Of a stretch of 64,000 nt of DNA, positions 10,744 to 19,644 are shown piece by piece; positions within the stretch are counted from its first letter, which is position 1, and each line of letters opens with the position of its first letter. The translations under genes and the position numbers were made by a program. The notes below the pieces were generated by a model. That model did no database searches and was not told where the DNA came from. It was given only the letters and a program-made list of their open reading frames with translations. This DNA is from Erysipelotrichaceae bacterium 66202529 (GTDB taxonomy: Bacteria; Bacillota_I; Bacilli_A; Erysipelotrichales; Erysipelotrichaceae), in the NCBI GenBank assembly GCA_017161075.1, contig CP046174.1, positions 3,534,001 to 3,598,000 of the forward strand. The letters run 5' to 3'.

Positions 10744-12474
10744 TTATTTATATTTGTATTTGTTTATCCCTTTCATCAGCAGTACTGCCAGGATGATAAT
10801 TCCCAGCCATAGAACCGTATTGGTGGTATCTCCTGTATTTATCGAAGCTGGATGCTTTAGCTTTGATATCTCTTCATGTCCTGTACCTCTTTCAGATACG
10901 GAAAGCACAGTAAAATCTGTTTCTATATTTTCCCTGTCAAGTTGGATACTGATTGAATATAGTCCCGGCTGCAATTGTTTTGTATACTCCGGCTGCAATG
11001 ACAAGCTTAGCGTTTGCGTATAATTCACACGGTAATAAGGAGCAGGTAGCTCCCGGCCATTTATCGTCACCTTTACTATATCCGGCACGCTGCCATTCGT
11101 TTGAAAAACTGCTGCTTCTCCCTGTCGTATTCTCTGATGAGCTCCCCCAAGCAGCTGCAATTTTACCTGTTCAGGCTTTGGTTTCAGAGTTAGATGATCA
11201 ATAGCTGCATTCAGCCTTGCGGCATAGCTGTCTAGGCTGCTTTGCTCTGTAATATTTTTATCCCATGGTATTGAAGAAACGAGGTTATAAACTTCCATAC
11301 GTGATGTATCCGTATAAGCTTCGATTTCCTTATCTGACGGTATTCTCTGTAACGCCTCCATGATTTTTTTATAATTGGCAGGAAGATACACAAGCTGATC
11401 CATATGCGTTTTGATATCCTGCAGCATGGCATCAACCTTTTGCTGTTCAAAGAAATACTTGTCTCTTGTTACACGATTCACACTATCCTGCAATGCCTTC
11501 CAGGATGCCGATGTATAAAGCGATTCCTGCAGCATGTGAACCTTCGATAATTGTTCATCAATCTCCTGGTAATCTGCCAAATCAAGAGTAAGAGAATACT
11601 TACCTCCAAATAGTGTTGGTGCTGTAACATCCCACGATGTTATATCATGAATATGTATTTCCCCTTCCTTGTTTATAAACGCTGTATCCGTAGCATGTAT
11701 AGAAATATCTGCGTTTGACAGCATCAAGGCAGCATCTACATTCATTCTCCTATTGCGATAAATACCACGTTTAGCTTCAATAAACAGCGATCCCCCGTCT
11801 ATGAGAATGCCATTATAGACGCTGCTTGCATCATCCGTAAAAATACCAATGCCATTCTTTGCTTCAATATGCAAGGAACCGTCATGCAGTTGCATCTCTC
11901 CAACCAAGTAGAGCCCGTCGGAACCAAGAGCCGTACTGCTGACGTATACATTACCGCCATTTTGAATATATGCTTCATTGGTTGTTAAACCGCCTAAGAA
12001 TGCGTTATCTGCATAAACCTTTAACGTTCCGCTATTGATGATTAGCCTGTCAATATTGATACCGTTAGGTACATGCAGGACAAGACTTCCTTTTCCCTCT
12101 ATAGTTTTTGTCTTATATCTGCCAGGACCAAGGCTGACCCAGTTCTCCAACAATCCTGTTGTAGCGCAGGTAACTGTATTTTGTCCCTGAAGAATGATAC
12201 GGACATCATGATCACGCGGCAGTATGATTCCCTCGGAATCGCTTGTTTCCAAAGTGAAATCACTCAGTATAAGCGTATAAGTATCGTCTTTATTATCCAC
12301 CCATTCCCAGCCCTCCGTAGCATTCTTTACAGAATCTGCAGCTGCTGACAAATCAAGTGTGGTCGTTCTAGTCTGATGTGATGCTTCTGCCTTCACTGAT
12401 AAGATACCGGATGAAATAAAAAGAGTGAGCAGTAAAACAAAACAGATTCCGGTACGCAATATAACTTTTTTCAT
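10744..12474 (-). CDS. Sortase-type surface protein with carbohydrate-binding-like and FIVAR-like regions
   Basis: A 576-residue secreted protein. MKKVILRTG plus a hydrophobic core forms the signal peptide (residues 1-30). Residues ~35-320 are a repetitive beta-helix-like region with phrases such as IIINSGTLKVY and ILIDGGSLFIEAK, as in DUF4353-type carbohydrate-binding proteins. About 325-470 are helical, with FIVAR-like spacing (ASWKALQDSVNRV). A beta domain follows, then INTGD, a membrane helix and a KYKYK tail, which looks like a divergent cell-wall-sorting signal. I place the start at 12474, with GGGAGG upstream; an earlier in-frame ATG lacks a site. The promoter holds operators shared with the LytTR regulator gene. 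Confidence 0.8.
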   Translation of the reverse strand: MKKVILRTGICFVLLLTLFISSGILSVKAEASHQTRTTTLDLSAAADSVKNATEGWEWVDNKDDTYTLILSDFTLETSDSEGIILPRDHDVRIILQGQNTVTCATTGLLENWVSLGPGRYKTKTIEGKGSLVLHVPNGINIDRLIINSGTLKVYADNAFLGGLTTNEAYIQNGGNVYVSSTALGSDGLYLVGEMQLHDGSLHIEAKNGIGIFTDDASSVYNGILIDGGSLFIEAKRGIYRNRRMNVDAALMLSNADISIHATDTAFINKEGEIHIHDITSWDVTAPTLFGGKYSLTLDLADYQEIDEQLSKVHMLQESLYTSASWKALQDSVNRVTRDKYFFEQQKVDAMLQDIKTHMDQLVYLPANYKKIMEALQRIPSDKEIEAYTDTSRMEVYNLVSSIPWDKNITEQSSLDSYAARLNAAIDHLTLKPKPEQVKLQLLGGAHQRIRQGEAAVFQTNGSVPDIVKVTINGRELPAPYYRVNYTQTLSLSLQPEYTKQLQPGLYSISIQLDRENIETDFTVLSVSERGTGHEEISKLKHPASINTGDTTNTVLWLGIIILAVLLMKGINKYKYK

Positions 12475-12520
12475 AAGATATAGCCTCCCTCTGATCCTTT
12501 CAGCACTGGATATATCTTTG

Positions 12521-12589
12521 ATTATTACAGATAAACAGACCACTTGCCACACATCACACGTAATCCGTATGAATACAACGTGAACCGTA
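12521..12589 (-). promoter_or_regulatory. Promoter region with 20-bp-pitch direct repeats (putative LytTR site)
   Basis: Two 11-bp repeats, TACGGTTCACG and TACGGATTACG on the minus strand (12579-12589 and 12559-12569), are spaced exactly 20 bp. A -10-like AATAAT (12521-12526) starts about 32 bp downstream. The same motif with 20-bp pitch and a comparable distance to the -10 is found before the LytTR regulator gene at 17.37 kb, there in the opposite orientation. Confidence 0.55.
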
Positions 12590-12752
12590 CATATGCAATC
12601 TGTTTCAAATATTTTTCTACTCAGTTATCCTACGGAAAGCTCTATTGCATGCTCATTAAAAAGTATTTTAGTCATACGAAACAACAGGTTAAATTGAGGA
12701 TATAAAAAAGCTGACTACCTTGTATAGTGCTATTCAGGCATATCTTTAAATG

Positions 12753-12783
12753 AAAAAAGCTCTGCCAGATTCAGCAGGCTTTC
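12753..12783 (-). terminator. Rho-independent terminator of the LRR gene
   Basis: AAAGC-CTGC / GCAG-A-GCTTT hairpin with an 8-base loop, followed by a T run on the minus strand, 30 bp after the leucine-rich-repeat gene. Confidence 0.65.
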
Positions 12784-12812
12784 TTCATATTATGTACATC
12801 TGCATTCCGTAT

Positions 12813-14951
12813 TTACAGTGGCGTGGTTTCATCTTCTTTCATATTCTTCTTTCGTTTCTTTCCTGCAAGTAAAGCGATACATCCAGCAGACATCATACTA
12901 AGCATTGCAAGTAAGCCCGTCTGCGTGCTGTCACTTGTCTTTACACTTCCTGTATCTTTTGGCTTATCCTGTGGTTTCTGCTCTTGCTTGACGGTATAAT
13001 TCTTTTCAATCGTTCCCACATAATTGCCTTTAAATGTGATGGTGACAGTCGTCTTGCTGCCATCCATTTTCGTCTCCACATCATAGTCAGTGCCTTTCAC
13101 AAGCACTTTGTCATCATCCTTGACTATCAGCTTTTCGACATCACTGTCATTGCTTATATTTGAGACTGTGATGTTGCCGTCCTTAATGTCCTTTGGCGAT
13201 ATTGTATATTCTTTAGTTGTCTCTGCATCCTTGTAAAAGTCATCCTCTGTAAGATGTGCTGTTACACGATATATTCCTGCATTGATTGGTGTATCATTGT
13301 ACGTTTCCCATGTATCACCATTCTTCACCTGATAAGCAAAGGTAACATCACCTGTACTGCCTGTTTTACTGATGGTAGGCTTTTCTATTGGTTTTCCGGT
13401 GTAAGTCGTATCAAGACTGCCTGTGATTGCAATCGTACTGCTTTTTTTTGATATTGATAAATTCAAAGTCACATCTAATTTGACAGGAATGCCATTATTT
13501 GTACCGCAGTTATAGGTATAGGTGATAGGTGTTCCCACCGAATACCCTTTCACAGTATTGCCATCTAATTCTGCACCCTGTATATTTGATATTTTAGTGG
13601 TATCGATTCCCGCAAATGCCTGCGTTATATCAAAAGAAGCGCTTGCCACCGTCAGACTGGCTGTTGTTGAAGATGGAACGATAAATGTATTGGATGCGTT
13701 CAAACTTCCCAGTTTCAGGAAAGCTAAAGGTGTGTTGGTACAATACAAGTCTATCAACTGTTTATTGTTGCTGACATCTAGTGTCGTGATGCCTGTGTTG
13801 TAGCAATACAACAGTGTCAACTGTTTATTGTTGCTGACATCTAGTGTCGTGATGCCTGTGTTGTAGCAAGCCAAATATGTCAACTGTTCATTGTTGCTGA
13901 CATCCATTGTTGTGATGCCTGTGTTGTAGCAATACAACAGTGTCAACTGTTTATTTTTACTGATATCCAGTGTCGTGATGCCCGTGTGGTCGCAAATCAA
14001 CTTTGTCAACTGTTCATTGTTGCGGACATTCAGTGTCGTGATGCCTGTGTGGTCGCAAATCAACTTTGTCAACTGTTCATTGTTGCGGACATTCAGTGTC
14101 GTGATGCTTGTGTTGTTGCAATCCAACTCTGTCAACTGTTTATTTTTACTGATATCCAGTGTTGTGATGCCTGTGTTGTAGCAAATCAACTCTGTCAACT
14201 GTTTATTGTTGCTGACATCCAGTGTCGTGATGCCTGTGTTGTAGCAATACAACAGTGTCAACTGTTTATTGTTGCTGACATCCAGTGTCGTGATGCCTGT
14301 GTGGGAGCAATACAATTCTGTCAATTGATCATTTTTCCTGACATCCAGTGTCGTGATGCCTGTGCTGTAGCAAGACAAATATATCAACTGTTCATTGTTG
14401 CTGACATCCAGTGTCGTGATGCCTGTATCGTCGCAATTCAAATATATCAACTTTTTATTGTTGCTGACATCCAGTGTTATGATGCCTGTGCCGCCGCAAA
14501 ACAACTCTGTCAACAGTACATTTTTGCTGACATCCAGTGTCGTGATGCCTGTGTTGTGGCAATATAATCCTTTCAAAGCAGTAAAATGTTCAATACCCTT
14601 TAGATTTTTGATTTCACTTTCATTACTTACATCAATTCTTGTAATATTGCTGATTTCATCCGGTGTCAAAACATCGTTATCTGCACCTATTATATGGGTT
14701 TTAATCCAGTCTCTGAACTCCTTGTCCGGGAAATTTGTTTCATTGATGTTAATGTCGCCGCTTATTGGTGTACCCCCATTATCTATGGTGATTGGTTGCT
14801 GACTGGCATTCTGCTTTATTTGGCTTTCTTCTATCCGCTTCTGCCCGTTGACTAATTTTTCTTGTGCATAGACTGCAACAGGGCTCATCATCCCACTTAC
14901 TCCCAATGCGGTTGCCATTGCGACTGCAACGGTCTTCTTTTTACTGTTCAT
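12813..14951 (-). CDS. Leucine-rich-repeat surface protein with sortase-like C-terminus
   Basis: A 712-residue secreted protein. The signal peptide (MNSKKKTVAVAMATALGVSG) ends near AQEK. A cap region is followed by 13 near-perfect 21-residue repeats of the form TGITTLDVSNNxQLTxLxC; each repeat carries one Cys in register. Then come Ig/MBG-like beta domains (YTGKPIEKPTI; ITVSNISND), and a C-terminus with a KTSD motif, a hydrophobic segment and GKKRKKN, a likely non-canonical sorting signal. This is internalin-style architecture suggesting ligand binding at the surface. The start at 14951 has AAGGAG upstream; a nine-codon TTG extension overlaps that site. Nearly identical 63-bp DNA repeats make copy number prone to change. 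Confidence 0.88.
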   Translation of the reverse strand: MNSKKKTVAVAMATALGVSGMMSPVAVYAQEKLVNGQKRIEESQIKQNASQQPITIDNGGTPISGDININETNFPDKEFRDWIKTHIIGADNDVLTPDEISNITRIDVSNESEIKNLKGIEHFTALKGLYCHNTGITTLDVSKNVLLTELFCGGTGIITLDVSNNKKLIYLNCDDTGITTLDVSNNEQLIYLSCYSTGITTLDVRKNDQLTELYCSHTGITTLDVSNNKQLTLLYCYNTGITTLDVSNNKQLTELICYNTGITTLDISKNKQLTELDCNNTSITTLNVRNNEQLTKLICDHTGITTLNVRNNEQLTKLICDHTGITTLDISKNKQLTLLYCYNTGITTMDVSNNEQLTYLACYNTGITTLDVSNNKQLTLLYCYNTGITTLDVSNNKQLIDLYCTNTPLAFLKLGSLNASNTFIVPSSTTASLTVASASFDITQAFAGIDTTKISNIQGAELDGNTVKGYSVGTPITYTYNCGTNNGIPVKLDVTLNLSISKKSSTIAITGSLDTTYTGKPIEKPTISKTGSTGDVTFAYQVKNGDTWETYNDTPINAGIYRVTAHLTEDDFYKDAETTKEYTISPKDIKDGNITVSNISNDSDVEKLIVKDDDKVLVKGTDYDVETKMDGSKTTVTITFKGNYVGTIEKNYTVKQEQKPQDKPKDTGSVKTSDSTQTGLLAMLSMMSAGCIALLAGKKRKKNMKEDETTPL
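13735..14570 (-). repeat. Tandem 63-bp repeats coding LRR units
   Basis: About 13 direct repeats of 63 bp, many differing by only a few bases, encode the Cys-bearing leucine-rich repeats. They are coding repeats, not CRISPR. Confidence 0.9.
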
Positions 14952-14987
14952 AACGGTTTCTCTCCTTCTCTGTTTCAAAATTTATAC

Positions 14988-15062
14988 CTATATAGACATA
15001 TGGTTTTCCTTGCTGGAATGCCTTTTTTTATAATTTTTAAAGGCTTTTTTCATGTTTTTCAT
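14988..15062 (-). CDS. Possible 24-residue basic peptide upstream of the LRR gene
   Basis: An ATG at 15062, 5 bases after TAGGAG, opens a 24-codon frame beginning MKNMKKAFKNYKKRH and ending TAG at 14988, 36 bp before the LRR gene start. The peptide is strongly basic and amphipathic-looking, with no recognisable signal. It could be a leader peptide, a small regulatory peptide or chance. Its good ribosome site, and its position beside an AgrC/LytTR-type system, make it worth recording. Confidence 0.4.
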   Translation of the reverse strand: MKNMKKAFKNYKKRHSSKENHMSI

Positions 15063-15232
15063 ACTATCTCCTAAGGTATGATTTTGTGAATGAATCCTAA
15101 AATTTCATAACGAATTACTTGCTTCCATGAAAAAGATGCTTCCTCCTTCCTTATTGTGATACTGAAACATGAGCAGAAAATGCATTGCATATCACCTCAT
15201 CCTTCTCCCTGTAAAACAAAGCATAAATGGCT

Positions 15233-16585
15233 TCACTTTGTATCTGCTGCATTGAGATATAACAATATAGATGCAGTAAATAATTCCGAAGTATGTGTAA
15301 AAACCGCCATGCCGTCATAGCGCTCTGCAATTGCTTTTATACTCCTGATTCCGATTCCCTCCACTCTATTATCACTCCGTTTGGTTGAGATAAAATGCCC
15401 GTTTTCCTCATATATAACGCCTTGGAAGCTGTTGTCCATGCGAATCATAACTCTGCACTCTTCTTTTTTTATTTTTAAATGGATATATCGTTTTTCTTCT
15501 GCCAAAAAGGAAGCTGCCGCAATCGCATTTTCCCATAGATTTCCCAGTAATACAGACAAGTCACTATTGGAAATTCCCACACAGGCAGGCAGTACAATAT
15601 CAATATCCGTCTGTATATTCGCTTGTCTGGATAGTGTAAGATACTGCTGACACAATGCATTTACAACAAAATGCTCGCATAGAGGCGGCTGGATTCTTTC
15701 CTGAATCTTTGCTTCGTATTCCTGCAGATAGGACAGCGCTTCCTGCATACTCCCCTGTACCAGAATACCTTTCAAGGCTGCAAGATGCTGCCTTTCATCA
15801 TGGCGAATCCGCTTTAGCTCATCCGCGTGTGCACTCATTTCCTCCATACGTGCTGCCTGCAGCTCCAATTGGGTATTCACCTGTTCAAACTTTTCACGCT
15901 CCCGTGCAGCGTTTGCTGCATTCACAACCGTATGGCTCATCTGTGAATATGTTATAAAGGCACATGCTGTTATAATAATTTGCACTGCATTGGATGAAGC
16001 TTCTCCAATCAGAGAAGCAGGAAACAGATTTACAGCCATTATAAATAAAACTGCAAATATCAGAGGGACTGTAAAAATATTTTTTAACTGTGACTGTTCA
16101 ATTTCCTCCAGCCGGCTGTAAAGCCGTTTGATGATGTAAAGAAAGTACGGTGTCAATACGATAATCGGCGCTGCAAAAAATAAAATATCTTCATAAATAT
16201 ACGGGCCGGAATTCCAGCTTGGAAACAGCAGATAGTAAAGCAGAAAAGTAACAGACTGGCATACGGCAAATGTATTCACTGCCATAAAAAGTAAAAATAC
16301 AAGGCAAGGCCAGCCATCCCTTACTACATGCTTCATATATAAAAAGCTGGATAATAAAAAAAGCAAATTAAGAAGCATCTTCAAAGCGTCATGTAAGGAA
16401 GCAAACACAGTCGTTTCCAGAATGGAAAAAGCAGCAGCATATCCAACTGTCAGTAGCAAAATAATACATACGATACGCCTTTTTGGATATCGTACTTGAT
16501 GCCGAACAGTGAAATAGCAAATTACAGCTGTTCCCGCCGCCTGAAAGAAAGCCACAAAAAACGCACTAATCACAGCCTGCATCAT
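15233..16585 (-). CDS. Sensor histidine kinase, AgrC/GHKL type
   Basis: A 450-residue membrane kinase. About six hydrophobic helices fill residues 1-215, then a coiled linker. The His-bearing phosphoacceptor segment is IRHDERQHLAALKG (about 265-278). The GHKL ATPase follows, with LLGNLWENAIAAA as N-box and GIGIRSIKAIAERYDG as the G-box. This matches peptide-sensing kinases that pair with LytTR regulators. Its start overlaps the regulator's stop by 4 bp. No AgrB/AgrD pair is visible in the window, so the ligand is unknown. Confidence 0.9.
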   Translation of the reverse strand: MMQAVISAFFVAFFQAAGTAVICYFTVRHQVRYPKRRIVCIILLLTVGYAAAFSILETTVFASLHDALKMLLNLLFLLSSFLYMKHVVRDGWPCLVFLLFMAVNTFAVCQSVTFLLYYLLFPSWNSGPYIYEDILFFAAPIIVLTPYFLYIIKRLYSRLEEIEQSQLKNIFTVPLIFAVLFIMAVNLFPASLIGEASSNAVQIIITACAFITYSQMSHTVVNAANAAREREKFEQVNTQLELQAARMEEMSAHADELKRIRHDERQHLAALKGILVQGSMQEALSYLQEYEAKIQERIQPPLCEHFVVNALCQQYLTLSRQANIQTDIDIVLPACVGISNSDLSVLLGNLWENAIAAASFLAEEKRYIHLKIKKEECRVMIRMDNSFQGVIYEENGHFISTKRSDNRVEGIGIRSIKAIAERYDGMAVFTHTSELFTASILLYLNAADTK

Positions 16586-17298
16586 GATTCCTCCATTCTT
16601 TGAAATATATAGGATACATATTGCTTTTTTAATTCCCCGCGTTTATCTCTTGCTATTGGAATTTCACTGCCATCCTTCATTAGAAATACCGTGTTCTTCA
16701 TCTTCTCCACATAATCCATATGAATAATGTAACAGCGATAGCATCTGAGAAAGGGATGTCCTCCAAGAATATTTTCAAGAGCAGATAGTGATTGGGAAAT
16801 CACAAGGTCCCCGTTACCTGTATGCAGAATTGTTTTATGATCATAGACCTCAGCATAATGAATACTATCCACAGGAATATGTAATTGCTGTTTACCATAA
16901 TTCACCGTAATCATACGAACAGCAGCCTTATACAGTGCCAGTATTCTACGCATTGCTTCTGCAAATGCAGGATAGGTAACCGGCTTAATCAGATAGTGAA
17001 TAGCTTCTACCTCATAGCCCTCTGCATAGTGCTGCATACTGTTTGTAGCAAAAACTATCGCTCCCGCATATCCCTTGCTCCTCATGATTTTTGCGGCCTT
17101 AACCCCCGTGGTTCCTTCCATATAAATATCAAGAAACAATGCATCCGCATGTATGGCAGCCTCATCCGCAAGCATCTGTCCGGCATTTTGATAAACAATT
17201 GTTTCCAGTTGAATTTGTCGTTCTCTTTGAAAATGAAGGCAGTGAGAGATAAGCAATGTCTGATCTTCCTTAGCATCTTCACAGATGATGATCCGCAT
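16582..17298 (-). CDS. LytTR-family response regulator
   Basis: A 238-residue AgrA/VirR-type regulator. The receiver domain has the acidic pair ED near residue 7 and phospho-Asp 57 in LFLDIYMEG. The LytTR DNA-binding domain (about 130-235) has YAEVYDHKTILHT and FLRCYRCYIIHMDYVEK. It is the first gene of a two-gene operon with the GHKL kinase. Direct repeats upstream at 17371-17401 suggest self-regulation, and a similar pair precedes the surface protein gene at 12474, a probable target. Confidence 0.93.
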   Translation of the reverse strand: MRIIICEDAKEDQTLLISHCLHFQRERQIQLETIVYQNAGQMLADEAAIHADALFLDIYMEGTTGVKAAKIMRSKGYAGAIVFATNSMQHYAEGYEVEAIHYLIKPVTYPAFAEAMRRILALYKAAVRMITVNYGKQQLHIPVDSIHYAEVYDHKTILHTGNGDLVISQSLSALENILGGHPFLRCYRCYIIHMDYVEKMKNTVFLMKDGSEIPIARDKRGELKKQYVSYIFQRMEES

Positions 17299-17331
17299 AT
17301 CTATTCCTCCTCGCCTGATTGATATAATGTA

Positions 17332-17401
17332 ATTATAGCATATGAACTATTCATTTTTGTTTTTCAAAGCAACGGCTTACGATAGAAAATAACGGTCTGC
17401 G
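17332..17401 (-). promoter_or_regulatory. LytTR operon promoter with paired direct repeats
   Basis: An extended -10 (TGCTATAAT on the minus strand, TATAAT = complement of 17332-17337) lies 33 bp downstream of two 11-bp repeats, plus-strand AACGGCTTACG (17371-17381) and AACGGTCTGCG (17391-17401), pitch 20 bp. On the gene strand the cores ACCGTTATT and GCCGTTGCT fit most of the published LytTR consensus. Confidence 0.6.
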
Positions 17402-17442
17402 TAGTTTATGAAACACATGGCTTTAAACACCTCAGTGAAACA

Positions 17443-17470
17443 GAAAAAAACGCTAACCTGCATCAGCGTT
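17443..17470 (-). terminator. Rho-independent terminator of the OmpR-type operon
   Basis: Stem AACGCT / AGCGTT followed by seven T on the minus strand, 5 bp past the accessory membrane protein gene. Confidence 0.8.
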
Positions 17471-17474
17471 TTCA

Positions 17475-18230
17475 TTATCCCAAAAAGGAAACCAAAGAAT
17501 TATGCGTATGCTGTCCCAGCGGTGCGATTCCCATACTGAAATGCGTGGTCACTCCGTTTTTCTCCACATCGCAATAAACCTGTACCTTTGCCTCGTAGGA
17601 TTCATAGCCATATTTCGTATAAGTCCAATCGTGAATGGAATCCAATCCGAGATAACGGATCATATTCCAGGCCAGCTCCTTACGTCTTTCCTCCCCATAC
17701 ACCTCTGTGTGATCCTTGAAAAAATGAATATTTAAAAGCCTGCCTGTTTGTTTATCCAGGGTAAACTCCCCCATCGTATCCATATCGCTGTTGATCCGGT
17801 ATACCTGATTCAACTGCCAAATCCCATTTTTCCCACTCGAATGTGACAATGTTCCAAACTTCACCGCAAAGGCTTCTTCCTTCTTCAGCTCCAGCCATGT
17901 ACGGGGAAGCACCTCCTCCTTCACCAGCGTATTCAACTCCCTGCTGAATGTATCCTGCATTTCCTTCATCTGTGTCTGTTGTTTCTTTGGATATGCAGCT
18001 ATATCCGATAAGTTATAGCTCTCATATATCGGATTGTCCAATTTTTGATAGAAGTTTGCATAAACGCTGGCCACTACTGGATACCTTCCGGCAATATCCT
18101 CCGTGGAGGAAGTCCAGCTTACATTTTTATCAGCCGCCATCCCATCCTGCAGCCGGAAAATGCCCAGAGGCAGCAATACACTCAGGCAGCAGATTCCCAA
18201 GCACAGCAGCACGGCCGTTCTAGTTTTCAT
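17475..18230 (-). CDS. Membrane-anchored accessory protein of the OmpR-type two-component operon (unknown)
   Basis: A 251-residue protein with one N-terminal signal or anchor helix (AVLLCLGICCLSVLLPLGIF) and a soluble outside domain of mixed alpha/beta composition. I do not recognise the family. Its start lies inside the end of the kinase gene (11-bp overlap) behind GGAGGTG, so it is translated with the kinase and may modulate its sensing, as accessory proteins often do. The ATG at 18230 is preferred over the GTG directly before it. Confidence 0.75.
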   Translation of the reverse strand: MKTRTAVLLCLGICCLSVLLPLGIFRLQDGMAADKNVSWTSSTEDIAGRYPVVASVYANFYQKLDNPIYESYNLSDIAAYPKKQQTQMKEMQDTFSRELNTLVKEEVLPRTWLELKKEEAFAVKFGTLSHSSGKNGIWQLNQVYRINSDMDTMGEFTLDKQTGRLLNIHFFKDHTEVYGEERRKELAWNMIRYLGLDSIHDWTYTKYGYESYEAKVQVYCDVEKNGVTTHFSMGIAPLGQHTHNSLVSFLG

Positions 18231-19644
18231 CACTGATCACCTCCAGCAGAAATGTCACACTGCATCCTTCCTGCGGCTTGCTTGCAATTTGAAGCGGACT
18301 GCCATGCAGATCACAGATGCGCTTCACAATACTCAGCCCCAGTCCAGCGCCTCCCTGCTTGCGTGCCCTTGACTTATCTGCCATATAAAACGGCTGTAAA
18401 GCCTGTTCGATATCCTCCTCACGCATACCGATTCCATCATCCCTGACCGTTATGCGATATCCTTCATCACACAGTGCTCCACAAATGAAAACCGTTGCAG
18501 TTGGCGGAGAAGCCTTGATTGCATTATCGATCAGGTTGCGCAGCATAGTGAACAACAGCTCCTCTTTGGAATATACGAAGCTGTCAGGACATTGAAAGTC
18601 CAGTGTGCAGGTGTTGGGAACCGCCTCATAATACTGCTTTAGCTGCTTTATTACGGAACGCATGGATACCGGCTGCAGCTGTATTTCCCTTCCGCTGAGG
18701 GACAGCAAATCCATCAGGGTATAGGATAAGGTTTCCAGACGCTTTCCCTCTGTATAAATATAATCGGCGCATTTCTTCCTTGTTTCGATATCGCAGTCGT
18801 AGGTACGAAGGGTATCCGCAAAGCCGAGAATCGCTGTCATTGGCGTTTTGATTTCATGGGCAAAATTACTCATAAAATCTTCACGCTGTGCAAGGCTCAC
18901 CTCCAGCTTGTGAATCGTCTGCTCTGTAGCCTTTGCCATCTCATCAAAGCTGCGGCTCAGCTCTCCGATTTCATCATCGCTCTGTATATTGGTACGCTCC
19001 TTATAATTTCCCAAAGCGATATGCCGGCTTGCCTCATGCAGTCTTAAAATCGGCCTGCTGAGATAGATGGAAAGTCTTTTCAGTAATAAAAACGACAACA
19101 GTAAAACACAGAGCAGCGTCAGAAAAAAGGTCTGAAACTGCCGGTCACGCTCCTCATAGCAGGATGTGATATCATACCCGCTTTCCAGTAAATAAGTGAA
19201 TTTTCCTGCCGTGATCCTGCTGCTTACCAGCATCATATGAGAACCAGCATAATTCTGTATCCGGTATGACTGCGGCTTTTTCAGGGAATGCTGTTCAAAA
19301 AAAGCCTGCTGTCCTGTCGCATACAGTACCCTGCCCTCTTGATCCAGCAAAGCATACACGGTCTGCGGCTGCTTCATATGATTGGAAATCTGTTGGATAT
19401 AATAAATAGCGCGGGTTTTCATTGCTTTCTCATCACTTCCATAGGTCGTAAGATTCACCGTCGCATCTTGTGTCAGCTTGGATTCCAGCGTAAAGGATTC
19501 CAAATCATGCGTCTGCATATTGCGGGTGATATAGGACTGTAAAAGATGCTCATGATTTTGTGTCATCATGAAGGTGGCGCCAATCGAGAAAATAATAGCA
19601 ATCACTGCTGTACTGCTCAGCGTAAGCTTATCACTGAATTTCAT
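18220..19644 (-). CDS. Sensor histidine kinase (HAMP, HisKA, HATPase)
   Basis: A 474-residue kinase with helices near residues 8-28 and 172-190 bounding an outside sensor region. A HAMP segment (about 190-245) is followed by HisKA with phospho-His 263 in FAHEIKTPMTAILGF, and an ATPase domain with N-box LRNLIDNAIKA, DDGIGM and GGAGLGLSIVKRI. It overlaps the regulator gene by 14 bp, and the downstream membrane protein overlaps it in turn, so this is one operon. Shared operators suggest the system also drives the ABC operon at 6-10.4 kb. Confidence 0.95.
   Translation of the reverse strand: MKFSDKLTLSSTAVIAIIFSIGATFMMTQNHEHLLQSYITRNMQTHDLESFTLESKLTQDATVNLTTYGSDEKAMKTRAIYYIQQISNHMKQPQTVYALLDQEGRVLYATGQQAFFEQHSLKKPQSYRIQNYAGSHMMLVSSRITAGKFTYLLESGYDITSCYEERDRQFQTFFLTLLCVLLLSFLLLKRLSIYLSRPILRLHEASRHIALGNYKERTNIQSDDEIGELSRSFDEMAKATEQTIHKLEVSLAQREDFMSNFAHEIKTPMTAILGFADTLRTYDCDIETRKKCADYIYTEGKRLETLSYTLMDLLSLSGREIQLQPVSMRSVIKQLKQYYEAVPNTCTLDFQCPDSFVYSKEELLFTMLRNLIDNAIKASPPTATVFICGALCDEGYRITVRDDGIGMREEDIEQALQPFYMADKSRARKQGGAGLGLSIVKRICDLHGSPLQIASKPQEGCSVTFLLEVISDEN

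Noticed and set aside
12643..12705. An 18-codon plus-strand peptide frame between the surface-protein promoter and the LRR gene
   Set aside because: The preceding GGAAAG is a weak and poorly placed ribosome site and there is no clear promoter, so it is not called, although the reversed LytTR-type repeats leave a plus-strand transcript possible.
13735..14570. Regular ~63-bp repeats as a possible CRISPR array
   Set aside because: The repeats are contiguous, have no unique spacers, keep one reading frame and encode leucine-rich repeats; no cas genes are near.
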